Positions 15,585 to 24,285 of a stretch of 36,004 bases of DNA are shown in pieces. The translations under genes and the position numbers were made by a program. The DNA is from Chloroflexota bacterium. GTDB taxonomy: Bacteria; Chloroflexota; Limnocylindria; Limnocylindrales; CSP1-4. The stretch is taken from assembly GCA_003171255.1 (NCBI GenBank), contig PMYK01000030.1:1-36004 (forward strand), in the 5' to 3' direction. Positions within the stretch are counted from its first letter, which is position 1. Each line of letters starts with the position of its first letter. A model generated the notes under the pieces. It searched no databases, was not told the DNA's origin, and saw only the letters and a list, made by a program, of their open reading frames with translations.

Positions 15585-16616
15585 TCAGTTCTTCCCTGTC
15601 TGCGGCCCTCCACTCGACTGCCTGACTATGAGTTCGGTTTCCAGGACGACACGGCGGAGCACGTGGTCCCGCGCATCGACCGTCTGGAGCAGGACGCTGA
15701 CGAGTTCGCGACCCATCACTTCCATCGACTGGTGCACGCTCGAGAGAGCGGGCTGAGTCGACAGGGCGATGATCGAGTCGTCGAAGCCGACGACCGCAAC
15801 GTCCTCGGGCACTCTCCTTCCGGCCGCGTACAGCGCCGAAAGCGCTCCCGCAGCCATCAGGTCCGATGCGGCGAATACCGCATCGATGTCCGGGCAGCGC
15901 TGGAGGAGGACTTCCATGGAGCGCTGACCACCCTCGCGGGTGAATTCGCCACTCTCTTCGAGGTCCGCATCCGGCGTCCGCCCGGCGGCCCGTAGCGCGT
16001 CGTGATAGCCCAACCGGCGCGTAACGCCGGCCGGCATATCCAGCGGACCGGTGATCGTGGCGATCCTGGTCCGCCCCTGCTCGATAAGGTGCTTCACGGC
16101 GGCAAAGGCACCGCCGTGGTTGTCGTTGTCGACGTAGCTGACCCGAGTGCCGCGAGGCGGCTCGCCGCCCACGACCACCGGGACGCCATTCGACTGGAGG
16201 TATTCCGGGAGGCCGTCATCGCCGTGCAACGAGAACAGGATCACGCCCTCGACGTGGCCACCGGTCAGGTAGCGCGCGGCGCGGCGTTCCTCCTCTGGAG
16301 ACTGTGAGATGACGAGAACTAGCTGCATTTGGCGCGCGGCCAAGCCGGCGCTTATGCCACGCAGGACCTCCGCGAAGAACGGGTCACCGAAGATGCGCCC
16401 GGTCGGCTCGGCAATCACGACACCGATCGAGTCAACTCGGCGGGTGACGAGGCTGCGAGATATCCGGTTGGGCACGTAACCGAGCTGGGCAACCGCCCGC
16501 TCGACGGACTCCCGGGCTTCGACCCTGACCGAGGGGCTCCCGTTCACGACCCGTGACGCGGTCGCGCGTGAGACGCCGGCAGCTCGTGCAACTTCCTCGA
16601 GCGTCGGGATACTCAC
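15585..16616 (-). CDS. LacI-family transcriptional regulator
   Basis: A 343-residue regulator with an N-terminal LacI helix-turn-helix (PTLEEVARAAGVSRATASRV) and hinge (LGYVPNRISRSL), followed by a periplasmic-binding-protein-like sugar sensor domain. The end of the sensor has the usual AVVGFDD motif. The start is GTG at 16614-16616, with GGAGG ten bases upstream; the frame is open to 16688, but the upstream codons precede the HTH without family resemblance. It is the first gene of the sugar locus and most likely represses the binding-protein/permease/enzyme genes until the sugar is imported. The inducer is unknown. Confidence 0.93.
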   Translation of the reverse strand: MSIPTLEEVARAAGVSRATASRVVNGSPSVRVEARESVERAVAQLGYVPNRISRSLVTRRVDSIGVVIAEPTGRIFGDPFFAEVLRGISAGLAARQMQLVLVISQSPEEERRAARYLTGGHVEGVILFSLHGDDGLPEYLQSNGVPVVVGGEPPRGTRVSYVDNDNHGGAFAAVKHLIEQGRTRIATITGPLDMPAGVTRRLGYHDALRAAGRTPDADLEESGEFTREGGQRSMEVLLQRCPDIDAVFAASDLMAAGALSALYAAGRRVPEDVAVVGFDDSIIALSTQPALSSVHQSMEVMGRELVSVLLQTVDARDHVLRRVVLETELIVRQSSGGPQTGKN

Positions 16617-16699
16617 TGAGAACGCACCTCCTGCTGGTCGCTTCAGGGTGCAGACAAGCCATGCCCGACGGCCAGGGGCCGCCCGCATGCTAGGGTCCT

Positions 16700-16912
16700 C
16701 CAGCGGCTCCGTTGGGCACGCATGCCGCTGGTAATTCTCCCTCGGTCCGACTCCTCAATCGGCCCGACTGGTCTTCTGACTCTTCAATACTGGTTGACGG
16801 TCGGTCCCAACGTGATCCCGCGAGGTCTAGAGTCGTGGACCGTTCAGAGAGCGTTCACGCCGGACACGGGGACAATACCACTCCCGTCAAGCGGGCGCTC
16901 CCGCTTTTTGTT
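16700..16912 (+). ncRNA. candidate small RNA or azlC leader ending in a terminator
   Basis: A structured stretch with two inverted repeats ends in a plus-strand Rho-independent terminator, but no plus-strand protein gene lies upstream of it. It could be an independent small RNA or an attenuated leader of azlCD, which starts 222 bases further on. The 5' end is a guess, and no known RNA family was recognised. Confidence 0.3.
16889..16912 (+). terminator. orphan intrinsic terminator (plus strand)
   Basis: AAGCGGG (16889-16895), loop CGCT, CCCGCTT (16900-16906), then a T-run continuing TTTGTTG. A 7-base-pair stem plus T-run is a textbook intrinsic terminator for plus-strand transcription. The reverse orientation has no T-run. 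Confidence 0.7.
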
Positions 16913-17133
16913 GTGGAGCCCGACCTTCTGGGGCGCTTTCCACCTGATCTGACGGGTGGGTACGCAGGCAGAATGAACTATGCGGGAGGGTAGTGGCCGG
17001 TACTACCTGAATGGAAGGGCTGTCGTCCGCTCGGGCCTTGTCGCCGGAACCCGTCGGCGCCGTCGCCGCACGCGTCGGCGGTCGGGTCGACTACGATCCC
17101 TCGACCTGAGACATCCTGGGGGAACCGCCGACG

Positions 17134-17925
17134 ATGCACGAGACCAAGCCCGACACGACTGTCGGGGCTCCAGCGCATGAGCTTGTTCAGGAGTCGCGCA
17201 AGCAGCTGATGCGGGACGCCCTGGCGATCGCGGCATATGCCCTGCCCGTGGGTCTCGTTTACGGCCTGCTGACCCTGCAAGCGCATTTCTCACTCATCGA
17301 AGTCGTGGTCTCATGCGTTGTAGTCCTCGCCGGAGGAGCTCAATTCGCTGCCGCCGGGCTCGTCAAGGACAAGGCTCCATGGGCGGCGATCGCCGGAGTG
17401 ACGCTCCTGGTCAACGCCCGCCACCTGCTGTACTCGGCCGCGATCGCGCCCTACACGGCCGAGCGTTCATGGCGCGAGCGGGCGGTGATGGCTCACTTCC
17501 TGACCGATGAGACATTCGCGCTCTCCTTGGCCCACTTCCGTCGGATCGGGCGGTTCGATGCCCGCGGCTACTGGCTGGGCGCGCTCGTGATCCTCATTCC
17601 GTGGACGCTTGGGTCGGCCGTGGGCTACCTGGCCGCCGGCGCAGTGGACACGACCCGCCTCGGGCTCGACGTGGCCTTCCCGGCCGCGATGGCCGGGCTG
17701 TCGCTCGGGATGGTCTCCGGCCGGCGGGACGTTGCAGCCGCTGCCGGGGCGGTCGTTGTCGCAGTTCCCGTCGGTCTCGCGGCCGGCGCCTCGATCGGTC
17801 TCGTGGCCGGGGCGGTGATTGGGCCGCTGATCGGGCTGGCCGTGCCCGAGCGACGCGGTCAGCCGGCCGCTTCAGCGGAGACAAAAGACGCCACCGAGCG
17901 TGCCGCCGAAGAGGGCCTCCCGTGA
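17134..17925 (+). CDS. azlC: AzlC-family branched-chain amino acid exporter, large subunit
   Basis: A 263-residue inner-membrane protein of the AzlC/YgaZ family, which exports branched-chain amino acids together with AzlD. Family features seen: the DALAIAAYALPVGLVYGLL first helix, GGAQFAAAGL, the NARHLLYSAAIAPY block and FLTDETFAL. The C-terminal ~35 residues are polar and cytoplasmic. The ATG at 17134 has GGGGGA about ten bases upstream. The last codons overlap the azlD start (GTGA), so the two subunits are translated together. An orphan terminator 220 bases upstream may attenuate its transcript. Confidence 0.93.
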   Translation: MHETKPDTTVGAPAHELVQESRKQLMRDALAIAAYALPVGLVYGLLTLQAHFSLIEVVVSCVVVLAGGAQFAAAGLVKDKAPWAAIAGVTLLVNARHLLYSAAIAPYTAERSWRERAVMAHFLTDETFALSLAHFRRIGRFDARGYWLGALVILIPWTLGSAVGYLAAGAVDTTRLGLDVAFPAAMAGLSLGMVSGRRDVAAAAGAVVVAVPVGLAAGASIGLVAGAVIGPLIGLAVPERRGQPAASAETKDATERAAEEGLP

Positions 17926-18281
17926 TCGCCGGAGATCCCGGTCAGAACCTGGGCCTGACCCTCGGGTTGATCCCGCTGGTGCTCCTTATGTGGTTGTGCA
18001 CCTACCCGTCGAGAGCCCTGCCGATGCTTGCGCCGGGGATTGAGCACCTCCCACGGTGGGCGGTGGCATATCTGCGATTGGCTGGTCCGGCGGCACTAGC
18101 AGCCCTGGCGGCCGTGAACTGCCTGCTGACGTCGGATTCCCCGCCACGCCTCCTAATCGGCATCGAGCCGATCGCGGTCGGGCTGTGCGTCGTCGTGGTC
18201 GCGCGCACACGGCAGCTCTTCCCGGCGGTTGCTTCCGCGGTCGTCCTGGTGGCGGTCGCTCGGGCGTTCGGCGCGGCCTAA
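17922..18281 (+). CDS. azlD: AzlD-family branched-chain amino acid exporter, small subunit
   Basis: A 119-residue partner of AzlC with four hydrophobic segments. The family hallmark is the cytosolic TYPSRALPML block after helix 1, followed by PRWAVAYLRLAGPAALAALA. The start is GTG at 17922, with GAGG seven bases before it, overlapping the azlC stop as GTGA. Length matches AzlD proteins (about 105-115). Confidence 0.9.
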   Translation: MIAGDPGQNLGLTLGLIPLVLLMWLCTYPSRALPMLAPGIEHLPRWAVAYLRLAGPAALAALAAVNCLLTSDSPPRLLIGIEPIAVGLCVVVVARTRQLFPAVASAVVLVAVARAFGAA

Positions 18282-18285
18282 CCGG

Positions 18286-19641
18286 CTATATGCCCGGCTT
18301 CGGCTTCTCCACGATCAGCAGAGTCGCCGATTCGGGCGGCAGCGTGATGCTCCCAGACACAAACGGGCCTGTTCCGATCTGAACGGCCGTGTGAGCTTTG
18401 TCGAAGAGCCACGTTTCAGCGGACGAGCCCGCCCAACCGATGACTGTGATTGGCTTCGTCTGAGGCGTCGACGCCAGGTTGACGATCATGAGCGCGAGCG
18501 TGCCGTCAGATCGCTTGGAAGCGTAGATGCTCACCAGCGGATCGTCCGAGACGGCTCGAACCAGCTCCGTCCCGAAATGCTGGTACATGACGTAGTCGTA
18601 GTAGATCGGGTTGACGGCGCTGGTGCCGACGATGCCGTACTGGCTCGCCAGGGCGAATTGGTCGACCATGTCGACCTTCTGGTCGATCAGCCGGCCGAGC
18701 ACGTCCGCGAACCAGATCGCGTTCATGTGCGAGTCCATCGACCAGTCGGTGCCGGCGTTGGCGACCCAGCTCGAGTTGATCTCGGTGACCGCGATCGGAA
18801 GGTCCTTGCCCGTCTGCTCCTTGATCAGGGAGCGGAGGGCCGGAATGATCTGCTTCCACTCCGTGCCGCCGACGCGCAGGTCGTCAACCGTGATGGGGGT
18901 CTGCGTGTCCTTGGGCAGCGGATACCTATGAATGGACACGATGTCGACCAGGTCGCCATTCGCCTTGAGGAACGACGCCAGCCACGCGACCCGGGCCTTC
19001 ATGTACGTGTCGCTGGGATTGGCGGTGAACTGACTCACGTCGGGACCGATCAGCTTGATCGCCGGGTCGACAGCACGCATCGCCTGCGCAAACTCCCGCC
19101 AGTCGGTGTTGTAGGTGTCCACGTTGTAGCCCGGGATGTCACCGTTGGCGTAGAGATCCGCCTCGTTGCCGATGCCCCAGTACTTGACGGCGTAGCCCAT
19201 GGTCACGTTCACGTACTTGACGAGATCGGCCGCCTTGGCCGAGGTGCTGCCCTTCAGTCGGACGACGATGCGCGGCTCGGCGCCGAGCGTCCGACAATAG
19301 GCGATGAACTGATCGACCTGGTAGGTCTGGAGGTCGTACTGGTCGCCCCAGTTGCCGCCTGGGAAGGTGAGCGTGGTCAACTTCGCCGCTTCGACCTGGG
19401 GCTGGAGCTCCAGCCGCACGGCCAGCCACGGGCCGTCATTGCTGCCGTAGACCAGTGGGCTGATCGGGCCCCGGTCCGCGCCTGCGTCCACGAAGAGCCC
19501 CGCCGTCGGCGTCGGGGCGGCGGTGGGACCGGGCAGCGGTGTGGAAGCGGGCGTCACGGTCGAGCCGCCGCAACCGGCCACGAGAGCCACGATCGCGACT
19601 GAAGCGGCCGCACCGCGCCATATTCGGGGTCCACCGGACAT
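18286..19641 (-). CDS. secreted lipoprotein glycoside hydrolase, GH51-like (clan GH-A)
   Basis: A 451-residue surface lipoprotein: a hydrophobic signal and a lipobox ending VAG-C (Cys24), then a Thr/Pro linker and a (beta/alpha)8-type hydrolase. Clan GH-A features are the early PLVYGSN strand, the FPGGN-x4-Y block, the acid/base motif WGIGNE (Glu160), and the nucleophile strand AVTEINSSW (Glu287). The spacing and the FPGGN and AADLVKYVN blocks resemble GH51 arabinofuranosidases and endoglucanases; GH39/GH44 are alternatives. A small C-terminal beta-domain follows (ALMIVNLASTPQTKPITV). The ATG at 19639-19641 has GGAG six bases upstream; an in-frame ATG at 19653 is possible. It ends 4 bases from azlD (convergent) and diverges from the MFS gene. 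It may release sugar outside the cell. Confidence 0.82.
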   Translation of the reverse strand: MSGGPRIWRGAAASVAIVALVAGCGGSTVTPASTPLPGPTAAPTPTAGLFVDAGADRGPISPLVYGSNDGPWLAVRLELQPQVEAAKLTTLTFPGGNWGDQYDLQTYQVDQFIAYCRTLGAEPRIVVRLKGSTSAKAADLVKYVNVTMGYAVKYWGIGNEADLYANGDIPGYNVDTYNTDWREFAQAMRAVDPAIKLIGPDVSQFTANPSDTYMKARVAWLASFLKANGDLVDIVSIHRYPLPKDTQTPITVDDLRVGGTEWKQIIPALRSLIKEQTGKDLPIAVTEINSSWVANAGTDWSMDSHMNAIWFADVLGRLIDQKVDMVDQFALASQYGIVGTSAVNPIYYDYVMYQHFGTELVRAVSDDPLVSIYASKRSDGTLALMIVNLASTPQTKPITVIGWAGSSAETWLFDKAHTAVQIGTGPFVSGSITLPPESATLLIVEKPKPGI

Positions 19642-19730
19642 CTCACGCTCCATATTTCCCAGGTTCGACTCGAGTTGGCTTCCGAACGAACAGTCAAGCG
19701 CGATCGGCCCATCTCGCGGATCATCTCACG

Positions 19731-20921
19731 ATGATCCCGACTCCCACATCGATCGTCCAGCCACGGCTGCGTCTGCGCGCTGCTGCGGTCGCGGCCGCGT
19801 TCCTGCTCAACGGCATCTCATTTGGCGCCTGGGCGGCGCGCATCCCGGCCGTCCAAGCCCAGACTCACCTCGACGAGACGGCCCTCGGCTTCGCGCTGCT
19901 CGGGACCGGCGTCGGGGCCGTGCTGACGATGACGCTCGGGGGTTGGCTGGGTGGGCGCTTCGGCACCCACATCGTCACGCCGGTGACGATGCTCGGCTGC
20001 GGGGCGATGATGCCCCTGATCGGCGTGTCGTGGAACTTCGCCAGCCTGTTCGTGGCCCTGTTCATCTTCGGCATCTGGCAGGGCACGATGGACGTGTGTA
20101 TGAACGCCAACGGCCTGGCGGTCGAGCGGGCAGGCGCGGGGCCGATCATGTCGCGACTCCACGCCACCTGGAGCATCGGCTCGTTCTCAGGCGCGCTGAT
20201 CAGCGCCGAGGTGGCCGCGCTCGGGATCCCGGTATTGCCCGAGTTCGCGGTACTCGGCGCCGTTCTGGCGGCAGGCGGGGTCGTGCTCTTCTGGGCGATG
20301 CTGCCCGATCGACACGCCGAGGGGGGCGGTGGCGGACTAAGGCTGCCGACCGGCCGGCTGGCCTTGCTCGGCACGCTCGCCATGGTGGGGCTGCTGGCGG
20401 AGGGTTCGGCCTCGGATTGGGCGGGCGTCTACCTGCACCGCAGCCTGCTGGCAAGCGAGGGGGTGGCCGCGCTGGCCGTGGCCACATTCGCGGGGGCAAT
20501 GGCGGTGGCTAGGCTGGCCGGCGACAAGCTCACCATCCTGCTGGGCCAGGGGCTCCTGGTGAGCGGCGGCGCCACCCTGTCTGCGGTCGGGCTGGGCCTC
20601 GCCCTCGCTGTGCCGGTGCCGGAGGTCGCGATCGTGGGTTTCGGGCTGATGGGTTTCGGGCTGGCCGCGGTGGTGCCGACGCTATTCCGGGCCGCGGGGT
20701 CGCAGCCCGGCATTCCCTCATCCGTGGGCATCGCCGCCGTGAGCACGATGGGCTACGCCGGCGGGCTGCTCGGCCCGCCGATAATCGGCACGGTCGCCCA
20801 CGCAGCGAGCCTGCGCGGAGCGCTGCTGCTCGTGCTGGTGATGTTGGCGATACTGGCCATCACCGGACGCGGTGCGCTCGCCCCGGCGGCGCAACACGCC
20901 GAACCCGCCGGCACCCAGTAG
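19731..20921 (+). CDS. MFS transporter
   Basis: A 396-residue major facilitator with about twelve membrane helices. The N-terminal LNGISFGAWAARIPAVQ block, the GGWLGGRFGTH loop between helices 2 and 3, and NANGLAVERAGAGPIMSRLHATWSIG resemble the YbjJ-like/fucose-permease-like MFS branch, whose substrates are mostly unknown. The frame is open from 19539, but I place the start at ATG 19731, right before the first helix; the ribosome site is weak. It is divergent from the GH51-like lipoprotein with an 89-base gap, so the two may share control, and the carrier could take up the sugar released there. That link is inference. Confidence 0.88.
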   Translation: MIPTPTSIVQPRLRLRAAAVAAAFLLNGISFGAWAARIPAVQAQTHLDETALGFALLGTGVGAVLTMTLGGWLGGRFGTHIVTPVTMLGCGAMMPLIGVSWNFASLFVALFIFGIWQGTMDVCMNANGLAVERAGAGPIMSRLHATWSIGSFSGALISAEVAALGIPVLPEFAVLGAVLAAGGVVLFWAMLPDRHAEGGGGGLRLPTGRLALLGTLAMVGLLAEGSASDWAGVYLHRSLLASEGVAALAVATFAGAMAVARLAGDKLTILLGQGLLVSGGATLSAVGLGLALAVPVPEVAIVGFGLMGFGLAAVVPTLFRAAGSQPGIPSSVGIAAVSTMGYAGGLLGPPIIGTVAHAASLRGALLLVLVMLAILAITGRGALAPAAQHAEPAGTQ

Positions 20922-20952
20922 GTCTGGCCGGCTCTGGGGCAGATGCCTCGGT

Positions 20953-21453
20953 CTACCCCTGGCCAGCCTGCTCGGCCCGACGATCCATCCAGTAGCTCCA
21001 GACGTCCAGGTCGGGTATCTCGAAGCCTCCAGCCGAGAGCACCGTGCAGATCTGAGTCCGGTGGTCGTTGCCGTGGTGTAGCGCCTGCGCGACGAGCAGA
21101 TTGGTGGCGTGCGGCAATACCGGGCGCTCGTGCCGGGCCGGGAGCGTGACGTCCACTTCGCCAATTCGCGCCAACAGGATCCGCCACCGAACGGCCTGGT
21201 CGCGCAGCTGGTCGGCCAGTTCGTCGAGCGGTCTGGTGGGGTCCGGGCCGGTCCGGGGAGGCGGCAGCATGCACTCGAGGTAGCTCAGATACCGGCCATC
21301 GGCATCCAGAAGGTGCGAGAGAGTGGCCAGGACCTCGCCGTAGACACCGGGGGCGCTGGCTGTGAGGGCCGCGTCGGACAGCCCACCTAGATGCCGAATG
21401 AGCCGTTCCGTGGCCCAGGTGTGGTGCTGGAACGCCTCGCTCAACGGATCCAT
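20953..21453 (-). CDS. DinB-family metal-binding four-helix protein
   Basis: A 166-residue DinB/YfiT-like protein. The fold is a four-helix bundle with a His-rich metal site; the expected ligands are visible as His47 (LSHLLDAD) and His127/His131 (HHGNDHRTQI). Members include thiol-dependent transferases and many proteins of unknown role. The name reflects damage-inducible homologues, not DNA polymerase IV. The ATG at 21451-21453 has GGAGG five bases upstream. It is 55 bases downstream of uvrB in the same orientation and could be co-transcribed with it, which would bring it under the same SOS-like promoter. Confidence 0.88.
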   Translation of the reverse strand: MDPLSEAFQHHTWATERLIRHLGGLSDAALTASAPGVYGEVLATLSHLLDADGRYLSYLECMLPPPRTGPDPTRPLDELADQLRDQAVRWRILLARIGEVDVTLPARHERPVLPHATNLLVAQALHHGNDHRTQICTVLSAGGFEIPDLDVWSYWMDRRAEQAGQG

Positions 21454-21508
21454 CTCGCCCTCCCTTGCGTCTGGCCTGGCTTCGGCCGCCCGAATCGGCC
21501 GCGACCCG

Positions 21509-23938
21509 CTACTTTCGGCGCCGCCGGCCGGGGGGCCGGCTTCCCGTCCGCTTGATCACGTTCGGGGTGACGGTATGGTCCCACGTCGGCCGGTCCAGCC
21601 ACTTGGCCGACCAGCCGTCGTCCTCGTGCTCGTCCCGAATGCCGGGCAGCCAGTCCGATGCCGTTGCCGCGGCCGCCAGATCGTCCCCACCTGGCTCTTC
21701 GCCGGCGGGCAGCACCCGGACCTCGGTGACTTCGAGCTCGGGACCTTCGCGCTCCCCGCCCGAGCCGCCGGCCACTCCCCTGCCCCGTCGTGACGCGCCC
21801 TGCGCGGCCTGCCGGATCGGCTTGATGGTTCGGCCGGCTCGAGCCGGGGCCTGGAAGGCTCCCCCGACGGCCGCAGCACCCGTGCCTCCGCCGCCGGCCT
21901 TCGCCGCTCGTTCGGCCGCCCGGGCCACCGCGGCGGAAGCGTCCTCGTCGAGGACCCGCAATCGAATCTCCTGGATCTCGTCCCGCAAGGCCGCGGCGCG
22001 CTCGAACTCAAGATCGCGAGCGGCCTGGCGCATCTCCGCCTCCATCTGACCGACGAGCTTCTCGACCTGGCCCTTGGCCATCTCCGTGAACGCGCGCTCC
22101 TGTCCCGGGGCCGTGGCGTAGGTCCCGTGAGCCTCCGCAACCGCGCGCAGTCGATCGTTGATGTCGCGGATGCCCTTGACGATCGTCACCGGCTCGATGC
22201 CGTGATCCTGGTTGTAGCGCTCCTGGATCGCCCGCCGCCGATTGGTCTCGCCGATCGCGATCTTCATCGAGTCGGTCATTCTGTCGGCGTACATCACCAC
22301 TTCGCCGCCGATGTTCCGGGCCGCCCGGCCGATCATCTGGACGAGCGACCAGGCGCTCCGCAGGAATCCCTCCTTGTCGGCGTCCAGGATGGCGACGAGG
22401 GTGACCTCCGGGAGATCGATCCCCTCGCGCAACAGGTTGATGCCGACGATCACGTCGTATATGCCGAGCCGAAGATCCCGAAGTATCTGGACCCGTTCGA
22501 GGGTGTCGACCTCGGAATGGAGGTACTGCACCTTGACTCCGAGCTCATGCAGATAGTCGGCCAGATCCTCGGCCATCTTCTTTGTGAGCGTCGTGACAAT
22601 CGAACGTTCACCGCGTTCGACTCGGCCTCGTATGAGTTCGAGCAGATCGTCGATCTGACCTTCGGTCGGCTTGACAGTTATGCGTGGATCGACGACGCCA
22701 GTGGGACGTATGAGTTGTTCGACGATTTGCTGACTTCGTTCCAGTTCATACGGTCCGGGCGTTGCGCTCATGTACACGACTTGATTGATGCTGGCTTCGA
22801 ACTCATCGAATGTCAGCGGGCGATTGTCGAGCGCTGAAGGTAGTCTGAACCCGAAGTCGACCAGGATCTCTTTTCTGGTTCGGTCGTTCTTGTACATGCC
22901 GACCACCTGAGGGATCGACATGTGGCTCTCGTCTACCACGAGCAACCAGTCCGGCGGGAAGTAGTCGAGCAGGGTCCACGGCCGGCTGCCGGCTTCGCGT
23001 CCGGAGAGGTGGCGCGAGTAGTTCTCGATGCCGGTGCAGTAGCCGAGCTCGCGCATCATCTCGAGGTCGAAGGTCGTGCGTTGCCGAAGCCTGGCGCCCT
23101 CGAGGTCGCGACCCTGAGCCTCGAGCTCGCCGACCCTGACCTCCATCTCCTCGTCGATGGCCTTGACTGCGGCCATCAGCTTGTCTTTCGGGGTGACGTA
23201 GTGGGTGGCCGGGTAGACGTTGACGTCCTTGCGCTCCGCCAGCAGCTCGCCCGTGAGCGGGTCCAGCTCGGTGATGCGCTCCACCTCGTCGCCGAAGAAC
23301 TCCACGCGAACGAGGCGATCCTCCGCGGCCGGGATCAACTCCAGGGTGTCGCCCCGAACGCGGAAGCGGGCCCGCGACAGGGACTGGTCGTTGCGCTGGT
23401 ACTGGAGATCAACGAGGTGGCGCAGCACGGCGTCGCGGCGATACTGCCCGCCGACTCGAAGCCGCAGGATCGTGGCCCCGTAGTCGACCGGGGCGCCGAG
23501 GCCGTAGATGCAGCTCACGCTGGCGACGATGATCACGTCGCGCCGCTCGAAGAGAGCCTTTGTGGCCGCATGGCGGAGCTTGTCGATCTCGTCGTTGCGG
23601 CTCGAGTCCTTCTCTATGTACGTATCGCTGCGGGGCAGGTACGCCTCGGGCTGGTAGTAGTCGAAGTAGCTGACGAAGTACTCGACGGCATTGTCCGGAA
23701 AGAACTCCCGGAACTCCGCGTACAGCTGGGCGGCGAGCGTCTTGTTATGAGCCAGGACCAGGGTCGGCTTCTGGTGCCGCTCAATGGTCCAGGCGATGCT
23801 GGCCGTCTTGCCCGTACCGGTGGCGCCGAGCAGGGTCTGATGGCGCAGGCCCCTGGCAAGGCCTTCGCTCAGTTGCTCGATCGCGCGAGGCTGGTCGCCG
23901 GTGGGCTTGAAGTCGGCAACGAGCCGGAAGTCGGGCAC
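21509..23938 (-). CDS. uvrB: excinuclease ABC subunit B (UvrB)
   Basis: UvrB is the helicase-like subunit that verifies damage and recruits UvrC. Walker A is GATGTGKT near residue 40; the DNA-clamping beta-hairpin with [16 protein letters not shown] and the [15 protein letters not shown] block follow. The helicase C-terminal motifs and QMIGRAARN are complete, and a UVR domain lies at about residues 619-658. At 809 residues it is some 140 longer than usual. The extra tail after the UVR domain is Gly/Ala-rich, then ends in an ordered-looking acidic/aromatic block ([15 protein letters not shown] to KRTGSRP) and Arg-rich end. The start is GTG at 23936-23938, with GAGG five bases upstream. An SOS-like promoter lies upstream. 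Confidence 0.97.
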   Translation of the reverse strand: MPDFRLVADFKPTGDQPRAIEQLSEGLARGLRHQTLLGATGTGKTASIAWTIERHQKPTLVLAHNKTLAAQLYAEFREFFPDNAVEYFVSYFDYYQPEAYLPRSDTYIEKDSSRNDEIDKLRHAATKALFERRDVIIVASVSCIYGLGAPVDYGATILRLRVGGQYRRDAVLRHLVDLQYQRNDQSLSRARFRVRGDTLELIPAAEDRLVRVEFFGDEVERITELDPLTGELLAERKDVNVYPATHYVTPKDKLMAAVKAIDEEMEVRVGELEAQGRDLEGARLRQRTTFDLEMMRELGYCTGIENYSRHLSGREAGSRPWTLLDYFPPDWLLVVDESHMSIPQVVGMYKNDRTRKEILVDFGFRLPSALDNRPLTFDEFEASINQVVYMSATPGPYELERSQQIVEQLIRPTGVVDPRITVKPTEGQIDDLLELIRGRVERGERSIVTTLTKKMAEDLADYLHELGVKVQYLHSEVDTLERVQILRDLRLGIYDVIVGINLLREGIDLPEVTLVAILDADKEGFLRSAWSLVQMIGRAARNIGGEVVMYADRMTDSMKIAIGETNRRRAIQERYNQDHGIEPVTIVKGIRDINDRLRAVAEAHGTYATAPGQERAFTEMAKGQVEKLVGQMEAEMRQAARDLEFERAAALRDEIQEIRLRVLDEDASAAVARAAERAAKAGGGGTGAAAVGGAFQAPARAGRTIKPIRQAAQGASRRGRGVAGGSGGEREGPELEVTEVRVLPAGEEPGGDDLAAAATASDWLPGIRDEHEDDGWSAKWLDRPTWDHTVTPNVIKRTGSRPPGRRRRK

Positions 23939-23965
23939 TTCAACCTCTCGTCAGCGGAAGACGTC

Positions 23966-24001
23966 AGTATATCGCTGCGCGGTGTAATAGCACAGACGTT
24001 C
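23966..24001 (-). promoter_or_regulatory. uvrB promoter with LexA-like SOS box
   Basis: On the minus strand the -10 hexamer TATACT (23966-23971) is preceded by exactly 17 bases and then GAACGTCTGTGC (23990-24001), one base away from the uvrA box GAACGTCTGTTC. Box, spacing and -10 position are the same as in front of uvrA, so both genes are probably under one repressor. Confidence 0.6.
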
Positions 24002-24285
24002 TAACAGCGAGGCTCGCGACGCGCGCCGGACGGCGCCGAAGCGGCGGCGTATCTGCGCCCGCGCGCGGAGTTGACTACCAGGCGAAGGCGATCACGAACG
24101 GCGACTTCCCAGATGCGCTGCTGGCCTGAACGACGACGCCGTACAGATACAGCGTGTCCCTTCTTGCCCATTCTGTCGGCCAGCCGACCGATGCGCTCCA
24201 GCCGGCCCACCCTCTGCGCTCTGCGCAACGAGCCCGCCGCAAGGGCCTGAACCGGCCGACGAGCGTCGGTTCGGGGCGGGGAGGC
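24002..24285. other. intergenic stretch between uvrB promoter and coaE
   Basis: Several frames are open here because of the high GC content, including a 75-codon minus-strand frame (24001-24228), but none has a ribosome site or recognisable similarity. A small GC hairpin with arms CCGAC/GTCGG lies near 24250, just after coaE, and could act in its termination. Nothing else is recognised. Confidence 0.5.

Larger units (their letters stand above)
16617..17133. other. 517-base intergenic region between lacI-type gene and azlC
   Basis: No convincing protein gene is seen on either strand. It holds an inverted repeat CCAGCGGC/GCCGCTGG (16700-16707 and 16724-16731), a CGGTCC/GGACCG pair (16802-16807 and 16837-16842), and an intrinsic terminator on the plus strand (16889-16912). 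It should also contain the divergent promoters of the regulator and azlCD, which I could not place with confidence. Confidence 0.6.

Noticed and set aside
16951-16968. GGGTGGGTACGC resembles the T-box motif
   Set aside because: It differs from the conserved T-box core at several bases and lies after, not before, the only terminator; no specifier stem was found.
16712-16993. 93-codon plus-strand ORF in the gap before azlC
   Set aside because: It runs straight through the intrinsic terminator at 16889-16912 and has no protein-like features.
24001-24228. 75-codon minus-strand ORF upstream of uvrB
   Set aside because: It overlaps the uvrB SOS-like box at its 3' end, lacks a ribosome site, and shows no similarity I recognise.
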